Below are positions 41,151 through 49,542 of a stretch of DNA of 64,000 nucleotides, in pieces. The notes under the pieces were generated by a model, which saw only the letters and a program-made list of their open reading frames with translations, did not search any database and was not told where the DNA came from. The translations under genes were made by a program, and so were the position numbers. The first letter of the stretch is position 1, and each line of letters begins with the position of its first letter. The stretch is taken from NCBI RefSeq assembly GCF_034356035.1, contig NZ_CP136423.1, positions 3,038,001 through 3,102,000 on the forward strand. Reading direction: 5' to 3'. The DNA is from Blautia hydrogenotrophica DSM 10507. Its GTDB lineage: Bacteria > Bacillota > Clostridia > Lachnospirales > Lachnospiraceae.

Positions 41151-42605
41151 TTAGAAAAATTTCTGTTTTTTTATCATCTGAACGAATTCCGAATTGTTCT
41201 TTGTCCTCGCGAACATATTCAGAATCTGTTCCACCGCGTCTTCCGCCTTCATTCCATTTAACGCTTTTCTCATACTGTAGACAGCTTCCTGCTCTTCTCT
41301 ACTCAACAGCAGATCTTCCCTTCTGGTTCCAGACTTCTGAATATCAATGGCAGGGAAAACTCTTTTCTCTTGCAGCTTGCGATCCAATACTAACTCCATG
41401 TTTCCAGTACCTTTAAACTCCTCGTAGATCACGTCGTCCATCTTACTCCCCGTGTCCACCAAGGCAGTGGCGAGTATCGTCAGGCTGCCTCCCTCTCTCA
41501 TATTTCTGGCGGCTCCAAAAAATCGTTTCGGCATATGAAGAGCCGCAGGGTCCAAACCACCAGACAGGGTTCTTCCGCTGGGCGGAATCACTAAGTTATA
41601 AGCCCTCGCAAGACGGGTAATACTGTCTAGCAGTATCGTCACATCCTTTTTGTGCTCCACAAGACGGCGTGCACGCTCCACCACCATCTCTGAAACTCTT
41701 TTATGATGTTCCGGCAGTTCATCAAAAGTGGAGTAGATAACTTCCACGTTCTCCCCTTGAATTGCCTCCTTGATATCTGTTACCTCTTCTGGTCTCTCAT
41801 CAATCAGGAGAATAATCAAGTGCATCCTCCTGTTGTTTCTCAGAATCGACTTCGCCACATCTTTCAGCAAAGTCGTCTTTCCTGCCTTTGGGGGGGAAAC
41901 AATCATTCCCCTCTGCCCCTTACCAATAGGACTAATCAAATCTACAATCCTCATGGCAGTACTGCCACCTGGGCGTTCTAAGATCAGTCTTTCATTGGGA
42001 AATACCGGCGTCATGTCCTCGAAATTGTGACGCCTCACACTCTCGTTAGGATGAAAGCCATTGACAGATGTCACATAAAGCAGCGCCCGGAACTTTTCCC
42101 CCTGATTTACGCGGATATTCCCCTGTACAATATCCCCTGTCTTCAAATTAAATTTTCGTATCTGTGACTGTGAGACATAAATATCATTCTCCCCAGGCAG
42201 ATAATTTTCGCATCTAATAAAACCATAGCCGTCCGGCAGCACTTCTAGTATTCCGTTCGCTTTCTCCCCGCTGTCTAAAACTTCATTGTTTAAAGTGGGC
42301 TTTCGCTCACTGTTATGGCCGTTCTCATAATTTCTGCCGCCTTCGCCGTAACGCCCATGGTCTAAATTTCGGCTATTTTCATTTGAGCGCTGGCCGTCGA
42401 AAGACGGAACGTATTCATCTTGTTGCTGCTTTCCTTCTTCCTCTTTCATGCCGGGTTCCTGACTCTGTATTTTTTCTTTTTCATCTTCTAGTAACATTTT
42501 CTGTATCAGATCTGCCTTTTTTAACGTAGAAATCCCTCTTAATCCCCGCGCTTTCGCTAAATCACGCAGTACACTAAGAGACAGTGACTCATATTTTTCT
42601 CGCAT
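41151..42605 (-). CDS. rho: Transcription termination factor Rho
   Basis: A 484-residue hexameric RNA helicase. The N-terminal Rho-N SAP-like domain ([20 protein letters not shown]) is followed by a 60-residue Asn/Arg/Glu/Gly-rich insert (about 60-115), a cold-shock-like RNA-binding domain ([20 protein letters not shown]), and the ATPase with Walker [11 protein letters not shown] and Walker [11 protein letters not shown]. Insertions of this kind are common in Firmicutes and Bacteroidetes Rho. It ends transcription at unstructured sites and suppresses antisense transcription. Confidence 0.96.
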   Translation of the reverse strand: MREKYESLSLSVLRDLAKARGLRGISTLKKADLIQKMLLEDEKEKIQSQEPGMKEEEGKQQQDEYVPSFDGQRSNENSRNLDHGRYGEGGRNYENGHNSERKPTLNNEVLDSGEKANGILEVLPDGYGFIRCENYLPGENDIYVSQSQIRKFNLKTGDIVQGNIRVNQGEKFRALLYVTSVNGFHPNESVRRHNFEDMTPVFPNERLILERPGGSTAMRIVDLISPIGKGQRGMIVSPPKAGKTTLLKDVAKSILRNNRRMHLIILLIDERPEEVTDIKEAIQGENVEVIYSTFDELPEHHKRVSEMVVERARRLVEHKKDVTILLDSITRLARAYNLVIPPSGRTLSGGLDPAALHMPKRFFGAARNMREGGSLTILATALVDTGSKMDDVIYEEFKGTGNMELVLDRKLQEKRVFPAIDIQKSGTRREDLLLSREEQEAVYSMRKALNGMKAEDAVEQILNMFARTKNNSEFVQMIKKQKFF

Positions 42606-42717
42606 ATTCTTTATCCTTTCTGCCTATTCACTTACTTAAGTATTCGGATTCCTGTCTGAATTGACAATGACTCAATAGATGTACTAATTCTGAATCGACC
42701 AATTATCTAAGCCAAAG

Positions 42718-42744
42718 AAGACTCTCTCAGCACTTCGGAGTCTT
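42718..42744 (-). other. Small hairpin in the rho leader
   Basis: AAGACTC and GAGTCTT pair about 115 bases before the rho start. It may be part of an attenuator, as rho genes are often autoregulated in their leader, but no clear T tract follows. Confidence 0.35.
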
Positions 42745-42835
42745 ATATCTTTTTTTGAAAACTAGCTTAACTGTATCACATTTATTTTAAAAAAACAAGG
42801 TAAGATATCATAAAATACTGCTTTCTTTGTAACGG

Positions 42836-42966
42836 TCATTACGGTTCACTCACTTGCAAGCCGTAAGCAGTAACGCGCTTATGTCTCGGGATTTATGTAC
42901 AAAATGCAAAAAACACCTCGCGGGATATTGAGGCATGAACCGTAACCAACGATCATTACGGTTCAC
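42836..42966. repeat. Direct and inverted repeats around TTACGGTTCA
   Basis: TCATTACGGTTCAC occurs at 42836-42849 and again at 42953-42966. The second copy also pairs with TGAACCGTAA (42936-42945) to form a ten-base-pair hairpin. No gene is visible in 42606-43080 apart from this and the rho leader hairpin. The 117-base spacing and terminal repeats look like a small non-autonomous element, but no transposase target is evident. Confidence 0.6.
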
Positions 42967-43080
42967 ACAGAACCGTCTCAAAACCCACCAACAAAAGCTC
43001 ACCCTCAAGCCCCTCCTGTGGACGCACATCTCCAACTCAAAAGCATATAATAAAGTCAGGCTATTATTGGAGGAAATAAG

Positions 43081-43374
43081 ATGGAACAGATAACAAACTA
43101 TATCAAACCAGAACTTTTAATCGTAGCATTTGTATTGTACTTCATCGGCGTAGGACTTAAGAAGTCCCAAGCTGTAAAAGACAAGTATATACCATTAATT
43201 CTAGGCGCCATCGGTGTCGTAGTCTGCGCTGCCTGGGTATTTGCCGGGTGCCCGATCTCAACATACAGAGACGTGATCATGGCTCTTTTCACCGCTTTTA
43301 CACAGGGAGTCCTGGTCGCTGGTCTGAGTACTTATGTGCATCAGATAATCAAACAAGTAGGAAAACAAGAATAA
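43081..43374 (+). CDS. Small holin-like membrane protein
   Basis: A 97-residue protein with three membrane segments (about 13-29, 38-56, 66-86) and a Lys-rich start and end, similar in shape to clostridial phage-holin family proteins. It has a strong TTGGAGGAAATAAG site and a TATAAT box at 43046-43051. No endolysin, phage structural gene or integrase is nearby, so it is an orphan chromosomal holin-like gene, not part of a prophage. It may help release or sporulation-linked lysis; function unknown. Confidence 0.7.
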   Translation: MEQITNYIKPELLIVAFVLYFIGVGLKKSQAVKDKYIPLILGAIGVVVCAAWVFAGCPISTYRDVIMALFTAFTQGVLVAGLSTYVHQIIKQVGKQE

Positions 43375-43432
43375 CAACCATATTTCCAAAAGATGTACGC
43401 CAAACGCCAGCCACTTGCTGGGCCTATTACGC

Positions 43433-43474
43433 AAAATCCGAAGCCGTTCCTATCTGAAATCGGCTTCGGATTTT
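43433..43474. terminator. Bidirectional terminator between holin-like gene and tRNA-Leu
   Basis: AAAATCCGAAGCCG pairs with CGGCTTCGGATTTT (14 bp), with A and T runs at the stem ends, serving both the plus-strand holin-like gene and the minus-strand tRNA. Confidence 0.85.
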
Positions 43475-43484
43475 ATGAACCTTA

Positions 43485-43566
43485 TGCGGATAACAGGACT
43501 TGAACCTGCACGCCTATCGACAATAGAACCTAAATCTATCGCGTCTGCCAATTCCGCCATATCCGC
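43485..43566 (-). tRNA. tRNA-Leu (TAG)
   Basis: 82 bases with acceptor stem GCGGATA/TATCCGC, the long variable arm of class II tRNAs, GTTCAAGTC T loop and anticodon loop TTTAGGT in an ATAGA/TCTAT stem. It reads CUA and other CUN codons. CCA is not encoded. Separated from the main tRNA cluster by a terminator and a repeat, but may be read through from it. Confidence 0.93.
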
Positions 43567-43669
43567 CTGCTCCTATAAAGCGATATTTATTATAACATTC
43601 TACTTTTTCATCTGTCAAGCATTAACATAAGAATACACACATCAATTTTATTAGATATGTCAAAACACA

Positions 43670-43790
43670 CCCCTTCAACCTTAAAAGGCGCAGCTTACCT
43701 TGTGCGCCGCCGCAGTAAGATCTCGTGAATTATTGTATGATAGGAAGACATTTTCATGCATCAGCGGGCAATGTCTTTTCAATCGCACAA
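43670..43790. repeat. Dispersed repeat, diverged copy
   Basis: Contains CCCCTTCAACCTT, TTGTGCGCCGCCGCAG and a terminal inverted repeat AGGAAGACATT..AATGTCTTTTC. The AGCGGAGCGTTTATG core is lost. Lies between tRNA-Leu and tRNA-Lys. Confidence 0.65.
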
Positions 43791-43828
43791 AAAAACACTG
43801 ACCTCAAATATCTTTGAAGACAGTGTTC
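43789..43828 (-). terminator. Terminator of the tRNA cluster
   Basis: On the minus strand AACACTG..CTTCA pairs with TTGAG..CAGTGTT and is followed by TTTTTTTG. It begins five bases after the tRNA-Lys end. Confidence 0.8.
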
Positions 43829-43832
43829 TCAA

Positions 43833-43905
43833 TGAAGCATCGGGGATTCGAACCCCGGACAACTTGATTAAAAGTCAAGTGCTCTACCAACTGAGCTAAT
43901 GCTCC
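43833..43905 (-). tRNA. tRNA-Lys (TTT)
   Basis: 73 bases, acceptor GGAGCAT, D arm AGCTCAGTTGGTAGAGC, anticodon loop CTTTTAA in a CTTGA/TCAAG stem, T arm GGGGTTCGAATCCCC. Last gene of the six-tRNA transcript. Confidence 0.96.
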
Positions 43906-43912
43906 ATATAGA

Positions 43913-43984
43913 CTGGGCTAGCTGGATTCGAACCAGCGAATGCAGCAGTCAAAGTGCTGTGCCTTACCGCTTGGCGATAGCCCA
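43913..43984 (-). tRNA. tRNA-Gln (TTG)
   Basis: 72 bases, acceptor TGGGCTA/TAGCCCA with a U1-A72 pair as usual for tRNA-Gln, anticodon loop CTTTGAC in a CAGCA/TGCTG stem, T arm CTGGTTCGAATCCAG. Confidence 0.95.
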
Positions 43985-43992
43985 ATAGGGAA

Positions 43993-44067
43993 GGTGGATA
44001 AAGGGATTCGAACCCTTGGCCTCCAGAGCCACAATCTGGCGCGCTAACCAACTGCGCTATACCCACC
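43993..44067 (-). tRNA. tRNA-His (GTG)
   Basis: 75 bases including the extra G at -1 opposite C73 that marks tRNA-His; anticodon loop TTGTGGC in a CCAGA/TCTGG stem; T arm AGGGTTCGAATCCCT. Confidence 0.95.
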
Positions 44068-44071
44068 ATAC

Positions 44072-44145
<74 letters not shown>

Positions 44146-44169
44146 ATTTCTCCGTATTTAGAACAGAGA

Positions 44170-44240
44170 AGCGGGTGATGGGAATCGAACCCACGTATCT
44201 AGCTTGGAAGGCTAGTGTTCTACCATTGAACTACACCCGC
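44170..44240 (-). tRNA. tRNA-Gly (TCC)
   Basis: 71 bases, acceptor GCGGGTG/CACCCGC, anticodon loop CTTCCAA in a CTAGC/GCTAG stem; reads GGA/GGG. Confidence 0.95.
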
Positions 44241-44274
44241 ATGTCGCTGAAACGGTAATGATGCGAAACAGCAG

Positions 44275-44349
44275 TCGGGGTGACAGGATTCGAACCTGCG
44301 GCCTCCTGGTCCCAAACCAGGCGCTCTAGCCAAACTGAGCCACACCCCG
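44275..44349 (-). tRNA. tRNA-Pro (TGG)
   Basis: 75 bases, acceptor CGGGGTG/CACCCCG, anticodon loop TTTGGGA in a CCTGG/CCAGG stem; reads CCN. First gene of the cluster, next to the promoter. Confidence 0.95.
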
Positions 44350-44396
44350 ATCTCTCTATACTTTTGTCCTGCGCCGCTCCCGCTGACGCAAGACAT

Positions 44397-44425
44397 ATTA
44401 TATTATAGTGTTTTACAAATGTCAA
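44397..44425 (-). promoter_or_regulatory. Promoter of the tRNA cluster
   Basis: Consensus TTGACA (44425-44420) and TATAAT (44402-44397) with a 17-base spacer on the minus strand, followed by a GC-rich discriminator typical of stable-RNA genes and about 47 bases before tRNA-Pro. Confidence 0.85.
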
Positions 44426-44589
44426 CACCTTTTTTCATATTTTTGCTAAAAAATTCCTTACGTTTTTTTCAAGGATTTTTCCTGATAAATACGCAGATAA
44501 TCTTCAAAATTTCTCAGTCTTGAGGAACACGCCTGACAAGAAAATCTGCCATAGAAATAAAAACAGAAAAGCTTTCAAAAATACATTTA

Positions 44590-45075
44590 CTATGCCGTCA
44601 TATATTTAATCTTAAAATGAAATTTTCCCTGCCGGTCAATATCCAAAACAGCATAGCTGGGTGTTCTCCCTTCCTGTCTCGGATAGGAAAGACTTCCTGG
44701 ATTCACCGCAGTAATATTTCCTCTTCTTAAAATTACCGGCTTATGAGTATGTCCAAAAAACACCACAGAAATCCCTCTGGATGCCGCCTCATCAATTAGC
44801 TCTGCCGGGTCTAGTGAGACGCCGTAGTTATGCCCATGGGTAATCAATACTTTCGTGCCGGCCAGATCAATCTCCAATTCTCTGTCCAAATCAGAAAAAA
44901 AGTCATTATTTCCGGCCACAATATAAGCCGGACAGTCCAAAGCGGCCTCGAGATAATCCTCCTGTCCTTCCACATCCCCGCAGTGAATCAGAACATCAAA
45001 CGGTGTCTCCCTCAGCAAAACCTCATCCAACGTATTTTCTTTTCCATGTGTATCACTGACAATCAATACTTTCAT
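44590..45075 (-). CDS. YfcE/MJ0936-family metallophosphoesterase
   Basis: A 161-residue calcineurin-like phosphodiesterase with all metal-binding motifs: VSDTHG, HCGDVEG, GNND, THGH and FGHTHKP, then VNPGSLS. Family members hydrolyse phosphodiesters in vitro; the natural substrate is unknown. It overlaps rdgB by four bases and so is co-translated with it. A second, different member of this family lies 1.8 kb upstream in the same cluster. Confidence 0.9.
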   Translation of the reverse strand: MKVLIVSDTHGKENTLDEVLLRETPFDVLIHCGDVEGQEDYLEAALDCPAYIVAGNNDFFSDLDRELEIDLAGTKVLITHGHNYGVSLDPAELIDEAASRGISVVFFGHTHKPVILRRGNITAVNPGSLSYPRQEGRTPSYAVLDIDRQGKFHFKIKYMTA

Positions 45076-45656
45076 AATAAAACCTCTTTGATTGCCTCCA
45101 AGGCTTTCCCGCGGTGGCTAATCTTATTCTTTTCTTCCATACTAAGCTCTGCTGAGCTGCAGCCATACTCCGGCAGAAAAAAGATGGGGTCATATCCAAA
45201 CCCATTTTCTCCCCGTTCTTCATATCCAATGATACCTTCCATGGTACCCCGGGCTGTCTTCACCGTTCCATCCGGATACGCAGCCGCGACCGCACAGACA
45301 AACCGCGCTGTCCTCTTCTCCTGCGGCACTCCCGCAAGGCGATCAATTAAATTCTGATTCTTAATTCTGTAAGAAGTATCCTCTCCCATATACCTGGCTG
45401 AATAAATCCCCGGTTCCCCATTTAAATAGTCAATCTCCAACCCCGAGTCATCTGCCAACACTACTTCGTTGGTGAGCTCACAGACAGTTTTCGCCTTAAT
45501 GACTGCATTTTCCTCAAAACTGCTGCCGTCCTCCACAATGTCTGCCTGAATTCCTGCTTCCTTTAATGAGAAAATTTCCACATCCAGGTCTTCCATAATC
45601 CTGCGAATCTCTCTCATCTTTCCTTCGTTTCCTGTAGCAAAAATGATTCTTTTCAT
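45072..45656 (-). CDS. rdgB: XTP/dITP diphosphatase (RdgB/HAM1)
   Basis: A 194-residue nucleotide-pool cleaner that hydrolyses ITP, dITP and XTP to the monophosphates. The start MKRIIFATGNEGKMREI, the SFEENAVIKAK segment, LADDSGLEIDYLNGEPGIYSARY and the GFGYDPIFFLPEYG loop are all family hallmarks. ATG at 45656 follows GGAGAAGGAGAC. Upstream neighbour: the RNA methyltransferase gene, 24 bases away. Confidence 0.96.
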   Translation of the reverse strand: MKRIIFATGNEGKMREIRRIMEDLDVEIFSLKEAGIQADIVEDGSSFEENAVIKAKTVCELTNEVVLADDSGLEIDYLNGEPGIYSARYMGEDTSYRIKNQNLIDRLAGVPQEKRTARFVCAVAAAYPDGTVKTARGTMEGIIGYEERGENGFGYDPIFFLPEYGCSSAELSMEEKNKISHRGKALEAIKEVLL

Positions 45657-45680
45657 AAGTCTCCTTCTCCTCGCCATCCT

Positions 45681-46832
45681 CTATTTTGTATTTTTCTTAG
45701 GCGGCTTCGGCCCTAAAAACTGATAAAAATACGTCTTTAACATCCCATTATAGATTTTGCGGTTTTTATCTGCCTGCCGTCCGATATCTCTTTGCGCATT
45801 CTCATAAGATGTAATCAAATACATAGACCACCGGTCCAGTCTTTGAAAACTTTCCCCAATCTCCCTGTACAGCTGTGCTAAGGATTCTTTCTCTTCCAAC
45901 CGTTCCCCATAAGGCGGATTCGTTATCAGAAAGCCAAAGGACTTACTGTGGTGCAGATCTTTCACCGCTCTTTGCTGAAAATGAATCATATGATCTACTC
46001 CTGCCAGCTTTGCATTCTCTCTGGCCGCTCTCAGCACCTGAGGGTCTATGTCAAATCCCTGAATATCCGTCTCAGTATCCAGCTTCGCTCTCTCATTTGC
46101 CTCATCCATTGCCTCATACCAACACTTTCTGGGTATCAAGTGTTTCCAGTCCTCCGCCAAAAATGAGCGGTTCATGCCAGGAGCGATGTCAGCTGCCATC
46201 ATTGCCGCTTCGATGGGAAATGTCCCGCTGCCGCAAAATGGGTCCACTAAGACTCGGTCTGCCTTCCATGGGGTCAGCAAAATCAATGCCGCCGCTAATG
46301 TCTCCGTGATCGGAGCTTTCGCCGTCATTTGGCGGTATCCCCTTTTATGTAAAGATACCCCGGAAGTGTCCAGACCTATCGTAGCCACATCTTTCATAAA
46401 AGCAACACGTATGGGAAATGACGCGCCCTCCTCTGCGAACCATTGAATGCCATAGACACCTTTTAACCTCTCCACAATTGCTTTTTTCATAATAGACTGA
46501 ATGTCAGAAGGACTAAACAGCTTACTTTTGATGGAGTTTGCCTTGGCCACCCAGAACTTTCCATCTTCTGGAATGTAATTTTCCCAGGGCAGATCTTTGG
46601 TTCCCTGAAAAAGCTCCTCGAAAGTCTCTGCATGGACTTCTCCCACTTTAATTAAAATCCGCTCTGCCGTTCTGATAAATACATTTGCGTCAGCAACCGC
46701 CTGAGCATCTCCCCAAAACGTGACTTTTCCATCCTCCACCTTACTGATTTCGTATCCTAAATCCAGAATCTCTCTCTTAAGTACTGCCTCCAGCCCAAAA
46801 TGACAAGGGGCAATCAATTCCCATTTTTCCAT
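45681..46832 (-). CDS. THUMP-domain class I SAM-dependent RNA methyltransferase (RlmL-N/YpsC type)
   Basis: A 383-residue protein with an N-terminal ferredoxin-like/THUMP RNA-binding region (about 1-160) and a C-terminal methyltransferase carrying VDPFCGSGTFPIEAA (SAM pocket) and the catalytic NPPYGERLEE. It corresponds to the 23S rRNA guanine-N2 methyltransferase domain of RlmKL and to Bacillus YpsC. The likely target is 23S rRNA. No second methyltransferase domain is fused. It starts the rdgB-phosphoesterase run. Confidence 0.9.
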   Translation of the reverse strand: MEKWELIAPCHFGLEAVLKREILDLGYEISKVEDGKVTFWGDAQAVADANVFIRTAERILIKVGEVHAETFEELFQGTKDLPWENYIPEDGKFWVAKANSIKSKLFSPSDIQSIMKKAIVERLKGVYGIQWFAEEGASFPIRVAFMKDVATIGLDTSGVSLHKRGYRQMTAKAPITETLAAALILLTPWKADRVLVDPFCGSGTFPIEAAMMAADIAPGMNRSFLAEDWKHLIPRKCWYEAMDEANERAKLDTETDIQGFDIDPQVLRAARENAKLAGVDHMIHFQQRAVKDLHHSKSFGFLITNPPYGERLEEKESLAQLYREIGESFQRLDRWSMYLITSYENAQRDIGRQADKNRKIYNGMLKTYFYQFLGPKPPKKNTK

Positions 46833-46844
46833 GCAATCCTCTTT

Positions 46845-47387
46845 CTATAGTGTAATCTCTTTTATCACATTTCCGTCAAAATCTTTAATAGAAAAAATCC
46901 CGTCCTCATACACTGCATAAGTAGGCGGATTTCCCTCTTTGGGAATGGACACGGAACCCGGATTTAATATCATACAGTTCTCGGTCCTGTCAGCCCGCAG
47001 CACATGTGTATGCCCATGAATCAGGATATCTCCCTTTTTCATAGGCGGAAGATTTCCTTCATTATATATGTGGCCGTGCGTCGCGTAAAAAGTCCTGCCT
47101 TCCAGTTCTAAAATACAGTAGTCTGCCATTACAGGGAACTGCAATACCATTTGATCAACTTCCGCTTCACAATTGCCACGCACCGCATAAAACTCATCTT
47201 TTTTCGCATTGAGCATCGCGATCACTTCTTTCGGCGCATACTCTCTGGGCAGATCATTCCGCGGTCCATGATACAGCAAGTCACCCAAAAGCACCAGCCG
47301 CTTGGCGCCTTCCTTTTCATAGGCTTCCAGCATCTTCCTGCAGTAATAAGCAGAGCCATGAATATCAGAAGCAAACATATATTTCAT
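46845..47387 (-). CDS. YfcE-family phosphodiesterase
   Basis: A 180-residue calcineurin-like phosphoesterase with ASDIHGSAYYCRKML, LGDLLYHGPRNDLP, RGNCEAEVDQ, ATHGHIYNEG and HGHTHVLRA; this is the classic YfcE length and motif set. Shown for E. coli YfcE: activity on artificial phosphodiesters only. It is 12 bases ahead of the methyltransferase gene and shares only general motifs with the shorter phosphoesterase downstream. Confidence 0.92.
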   Translation of the reverse strand: MKYMFASDIHGSAYYCRKMLEAYEKEGAKRLVLLGDLLYHGPRNDLPREYAPKEVIAMLNAKKDEFYAVRGNCEAEVDQMVLQFPVMADYCILELEGRTFYATHGHIYNEGNLPPMKKGDILIHGHTHVLRADRTENCMILNPGSVSIPKEGNPPTYAVYEDGIFSIKDFDGNVIKEITL

Positions 47388-47574
47388 CTGACTGCATCCT
47401 CCTCAAATTATAAATAGAGTAGTATTTATAGACCCTTTCCAAGGGTCTGTATGCCATACCATCGGACAATGCTACGGCTTGCCAAAGACTGGGAAGAGAA
47501 TTTCCCAAATCGAAAATCCTCTTCCAGACAAATCTTTTTACCACTCATATCTTTTGCACTCTATTTTACTATGG

Positions 47575-47883
47575 CTAATTGGAAAATACAAGATTTCTTC
47601 CCCGATATGCCATAAATCCTCCAACGACGGAACAGACCTGGTAACCCTGTTCCGCCAGATACCTTCCAGCTTCCATACTTGCTCCACCTCTGTCACAGTA
47701 TAAGACTAAGAATTTCTCTTCCGGAAAGTACGCCTCTTTTATCTCTTCATAGGGCACATTTACCGCGCCTCTTACATGGGCAGCCCGATATTCCTTTGAA
47801 TCGCGTATATCAACGAGAACAGAATCTACATCATCTACATAGCGGTCTATATCTCTAGGAGAAATCAATTTTATTTCCTGCAT
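47575..47883 (-). CDS. Single-domain rhodanese
   Basis: A 102-residue sulfurtransferase domain with VDSVLVDIRDSKEYRAAHVRG near the start and an active-site loop LYCDRGGASM whose cysteine carries the persulfide. Cytoplasmic, no signal. Such single-domain proteins move sulfur from thiosulfate or protein persulfides to acceptors. No sulfur-metabolism gene lies beside it. Its own transcription unit. Confidence 0.88.
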   Translation of the reverse strand: MQEIKLISPRDIDRYVDDVDSVLVDIRDSKEYRAAHVRGAVNVPYEEIKEAYFPEEKFLVLYCDRGGASMEAGRYLAEQGYQVCSVVGGFMAYRGRNLVFSN

Positions 47884-47944
47884 TTTACTAAACCCCCTTT
47901 TCTTACTAAAATATGCAGACTTCCTCTATCCGTCAACTCACCTA

Positions 47945-48092
47945 AAAAAGAGTCGTGTTTGCAGGACCTTCGCCTACAGTGGGGGGGCAAAGCACCATCT
48001 TCCACTCCGCCACAGTGCGACCGACGTGGAGCGTTTATGTTATATGAAAGGGCTCTCACGAATTTGCGTAACAATCTCTTCCCTATGACATG
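47945..48092. repeat. Dispersed repeat, composite copy
   Basis: Left part (AAAAAAGAGTCGTG..CACCATCTTCCACTC) matches the element at about 61969-62030; right part (GTGGAGCGTTTATGTTATATG and a weak inverted repeat ending TCCCTATGACA) matches the core of the major repeat. It seems that two repeat modules are joined here. Confidence 0.65.
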
Positions 48093-48126
48093 AAAAATGC
48101 CCGGGCCTTGTGCCCGGGCATTTTTA
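48093..48126. terminator. Bidirectional terminator of the small Asn/Ser/Lys-rich protein gene
   Basis: A perfect 13-base-pair stem AAAAATGCCCGGG/CCCGGGCATTTTT with a seven-base loop, starting seven bases past the stop at 48133. Confidence 0.92.
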
Positions 48127-48132
48127 GAAAGA

Positions 48133-48318
48133 TCAATATTTGGAGTCGTAGCTGTTCTCAGAATAATCCTCGCTGTAGTTCTTACCACAGTCGCTGGTCT
48201 TATTCTTATGACAATTCTTGCTGTTCTCGCTGTTTGTCATACGGTTTTTACTGTTCGTGCTGTTTTTGCTATTTTTTACATTTGAACTCTGATATTCGTT
48301 CTTAGAATTTTTAGCCAT
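48133..48318 (-). CDS. Small Asn/Ser/Lys-rich protein
   Basis: A 61-residue protein made almost only of Asn, Ser, Lys, Asp/Glu and Tyr, with repeated NSKN-type units (VKNSKNSTNSKNRMTNSENS) and a C-terminal Tyr/Asp/Ser tail. No hydrophobic core is visible, so it is probably unfolded on its own. The gene looks real: ACAGGAGGAAAAC precedes the ATG, a TATAAT lies about 110 bases upstream on the same strand, and a strong terminator follows at once. The composition recalls small spore-associated proteins, but I recognise no family. Confidence 0.7.
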   Translation of the reverse strand: MAKNSKNEYQSSNVKNSKNSTNSKNRMTNSENSKNCHKNKTSDCGKNYSEDYSENSYDSKY

Positions 48319-48509
48319 AAAAGTTTTCCTCCTGTTTCGTAAACTTTTTTTGTATTACACTCGTTATTATTCCAAAAACAAGAGGGAATATTCAAGAAAG
48401 CATATTGCTTTTTTTTCCAGAATATATTATAATTGGCATGTAAAAAGAATTTACCCTTCAAAAATTTTTTTTACATTAACCCCTTATTTAATTATTTATA
48501 CTCCCCTCG

Positions 48510-48545
48510 AAGACCCCGGTAGCTCCCCTACCGGGGTCTTCTCTT
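48510..48545. terminator. GC-rich hairpin terminator
   Basis: AAGACCCCGGTAG/CTACCGGGGTCTT, a 13-base-pair stem with a five-base loop and TCTTT on the plus side. It lies downstream of the gamma-carbonic-anhydrase-like gene, beyond a dispersed repeat, and may be its terminator. Together with the repeat it accounts for the gene-free stretch 48319-48746. Confidence 0.75.
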
Positions 48546-48741
48546 TCATATAACAGGAAAGACCTTATCACGCTAATGCGTGAAAGCCCTTTCTTATACA
48601 TAAACGCTCCGCTAAGGATGCGCACTCCCACAAGAGGTAGTCGCCGCAGGCGGCTGTGCTCGGCGCGCAAAGTGGGACTGTTCCCCTCAAGATTATAAGA
48701 ATGGGGGGAGTTGAAGTGGGCTTTCCCACTTTATTCCCATG
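48546..48741 (-). repeat. Dispersed repeat, longest copy
   Basis: Read on the minus strand it contains all modules in order: AAGTGGGAAAGCCCACTTC, CTCCCCCCATTC, CTTGAGGGG, GTCCCACTTTGCGCGCC, GCCGCAGGCGGC-type hairpin, GTGCGCATCCTTAGCGGAGC, GTTTATGTAT, and the terminal hairpin AAAGGGCTTTCACGCATTAG..GTCTTTCCTGTTAT. About 195 bases. Use it as the reference for the other copies. Confidence 0.8.
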
Positions 48742-48746
48742 TCCTT

Positions 48747-49265
48747 TTATTCCTCAAACGTTCTCACATACCCGCCTTCGCGCAGTTCCCTCCCCACCTT
48801 CAGATAGCAGTCACTGCTTTCATACAGTTCTTTTCTCTCCTTCTCCGTCAGGGCGCGAACTACCTTCGCTGGATTTCCCAGAACTAAACTTCCATCTGGG
48901 ATTTTCTGATTCTGTAATACCAGACTTCCCGCACCAATCAAGCACTCCTTGCCGACAACTGTCCCATTCATAACGATCGAGCCCATCCCTACTAAGGTAC
49001 CGTCTCCTATCTTGCAACCATGTACCAGCGCATTGTGACCTACCGTCACATAATCCCCTATTACTGCCGGATATCCAACATCCGCATGTACTGTACAGTT
49101 ATCCTGGATATTGCTGCACTTGCCCACCACAATCCTATCTTCATCCCCTCTGAGCACTGCGTGGAATAAAATACAGCAGTCCTCCCCGACCGTCACATCT
49201 CCCAGCAATACTGCCTCCTTTACCACATTCGCAGATTTCGCTACTTTCACTCGATTATAGTCCAT
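48747..49265 (-). CDS. Gamma-carbonic-anhydrase-like hexapeptide protein
   Basis: A 172-residue left-handed beta-helix protein with many hexapeptide repeats (VVLGDVTVGEDC-like, AVIGDYVTVGHNALVHGCKIGDGTLVGMGSIV is the core, cut here for length). The metal-binding histidines of the gamma-carbonic anhydrase class are present (THADVG-type HADVG and VGHNALVHGC). It belongs to the YrdA/PaaY group, whose enzymatic activity varies. Start at 49265 follows GGAGAGAGG. Stand-alone gene. Confidence 0.88.
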   Translation of the reverse strand: MDYNRVKVAKSANVVKEAVLLGDVTVGEDCCILFHAVLRGDEDRIVVGKCSNIQDNCTVHADVGYPAVIGDYVTVGHNALVHGCKIGDGTLVGMGSIVMNGTVVGKECLIGAGSLVLQNQKIPDGSLVLGNPAKVVRALTEKERKELYESSDCYLKVGRELREGGYVRTFEE

Positions 49266-49315
49266 CCTCTCTCCTCTTTTCACCTATGATTTTTCCGACT
49301 CAAATTCTGTCACGG

Positions 49316-49388
49316 AACAGTTCAGCCAGCGCCGTTCGTAAAATCGCACTACGTGCTTATCGTGGCTAACGCCACTGCTTTACTCATT
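49316..49388. repeat. 73-base structured repeat, copy 2
   Basis: Ungapped match to 14627-14699 (66 of 73 by eye). Keeps the GTGGC..GCCAC and GCAC..GTGC hairpins. Sits upstream of tRNA-Gly, while copy 1 sits upstream of the amidohydrolase promoter. Confidence 0.75.
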
Positions 49389-49505
49389 GAAAGGCGCTTC
49401 GCTCATACAGATGCCCGCTCTCAAAAACATCCAAGTATGTTTTATGCTTCCCGTACACTATATGGCTGAACTGATACCTGTCACAAATAAATTTTTCGAT
49501 TTTAT

Positions 49506-49534
49506 TTGAAAATTCATTCAATCTATGTTATACT
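49506..49534 (+). promoter_or_regulatory. Promoter of tRNA-Gly (CCC)
   Basis: TTGAAA, 17 bases, TATACT; the tRNA begins nine bases later, so the transcript starts almost at the mature 5' end. Confidence 0.8.
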
Positions 49535-49542
49535 AAATGCAT

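Noticed and set aside
43081..43374. A prophage next to the tRNA genes
   Set aside because: Only a holin-like gene is present; no integrase, capsid, lysin or attachment repeats are visible.
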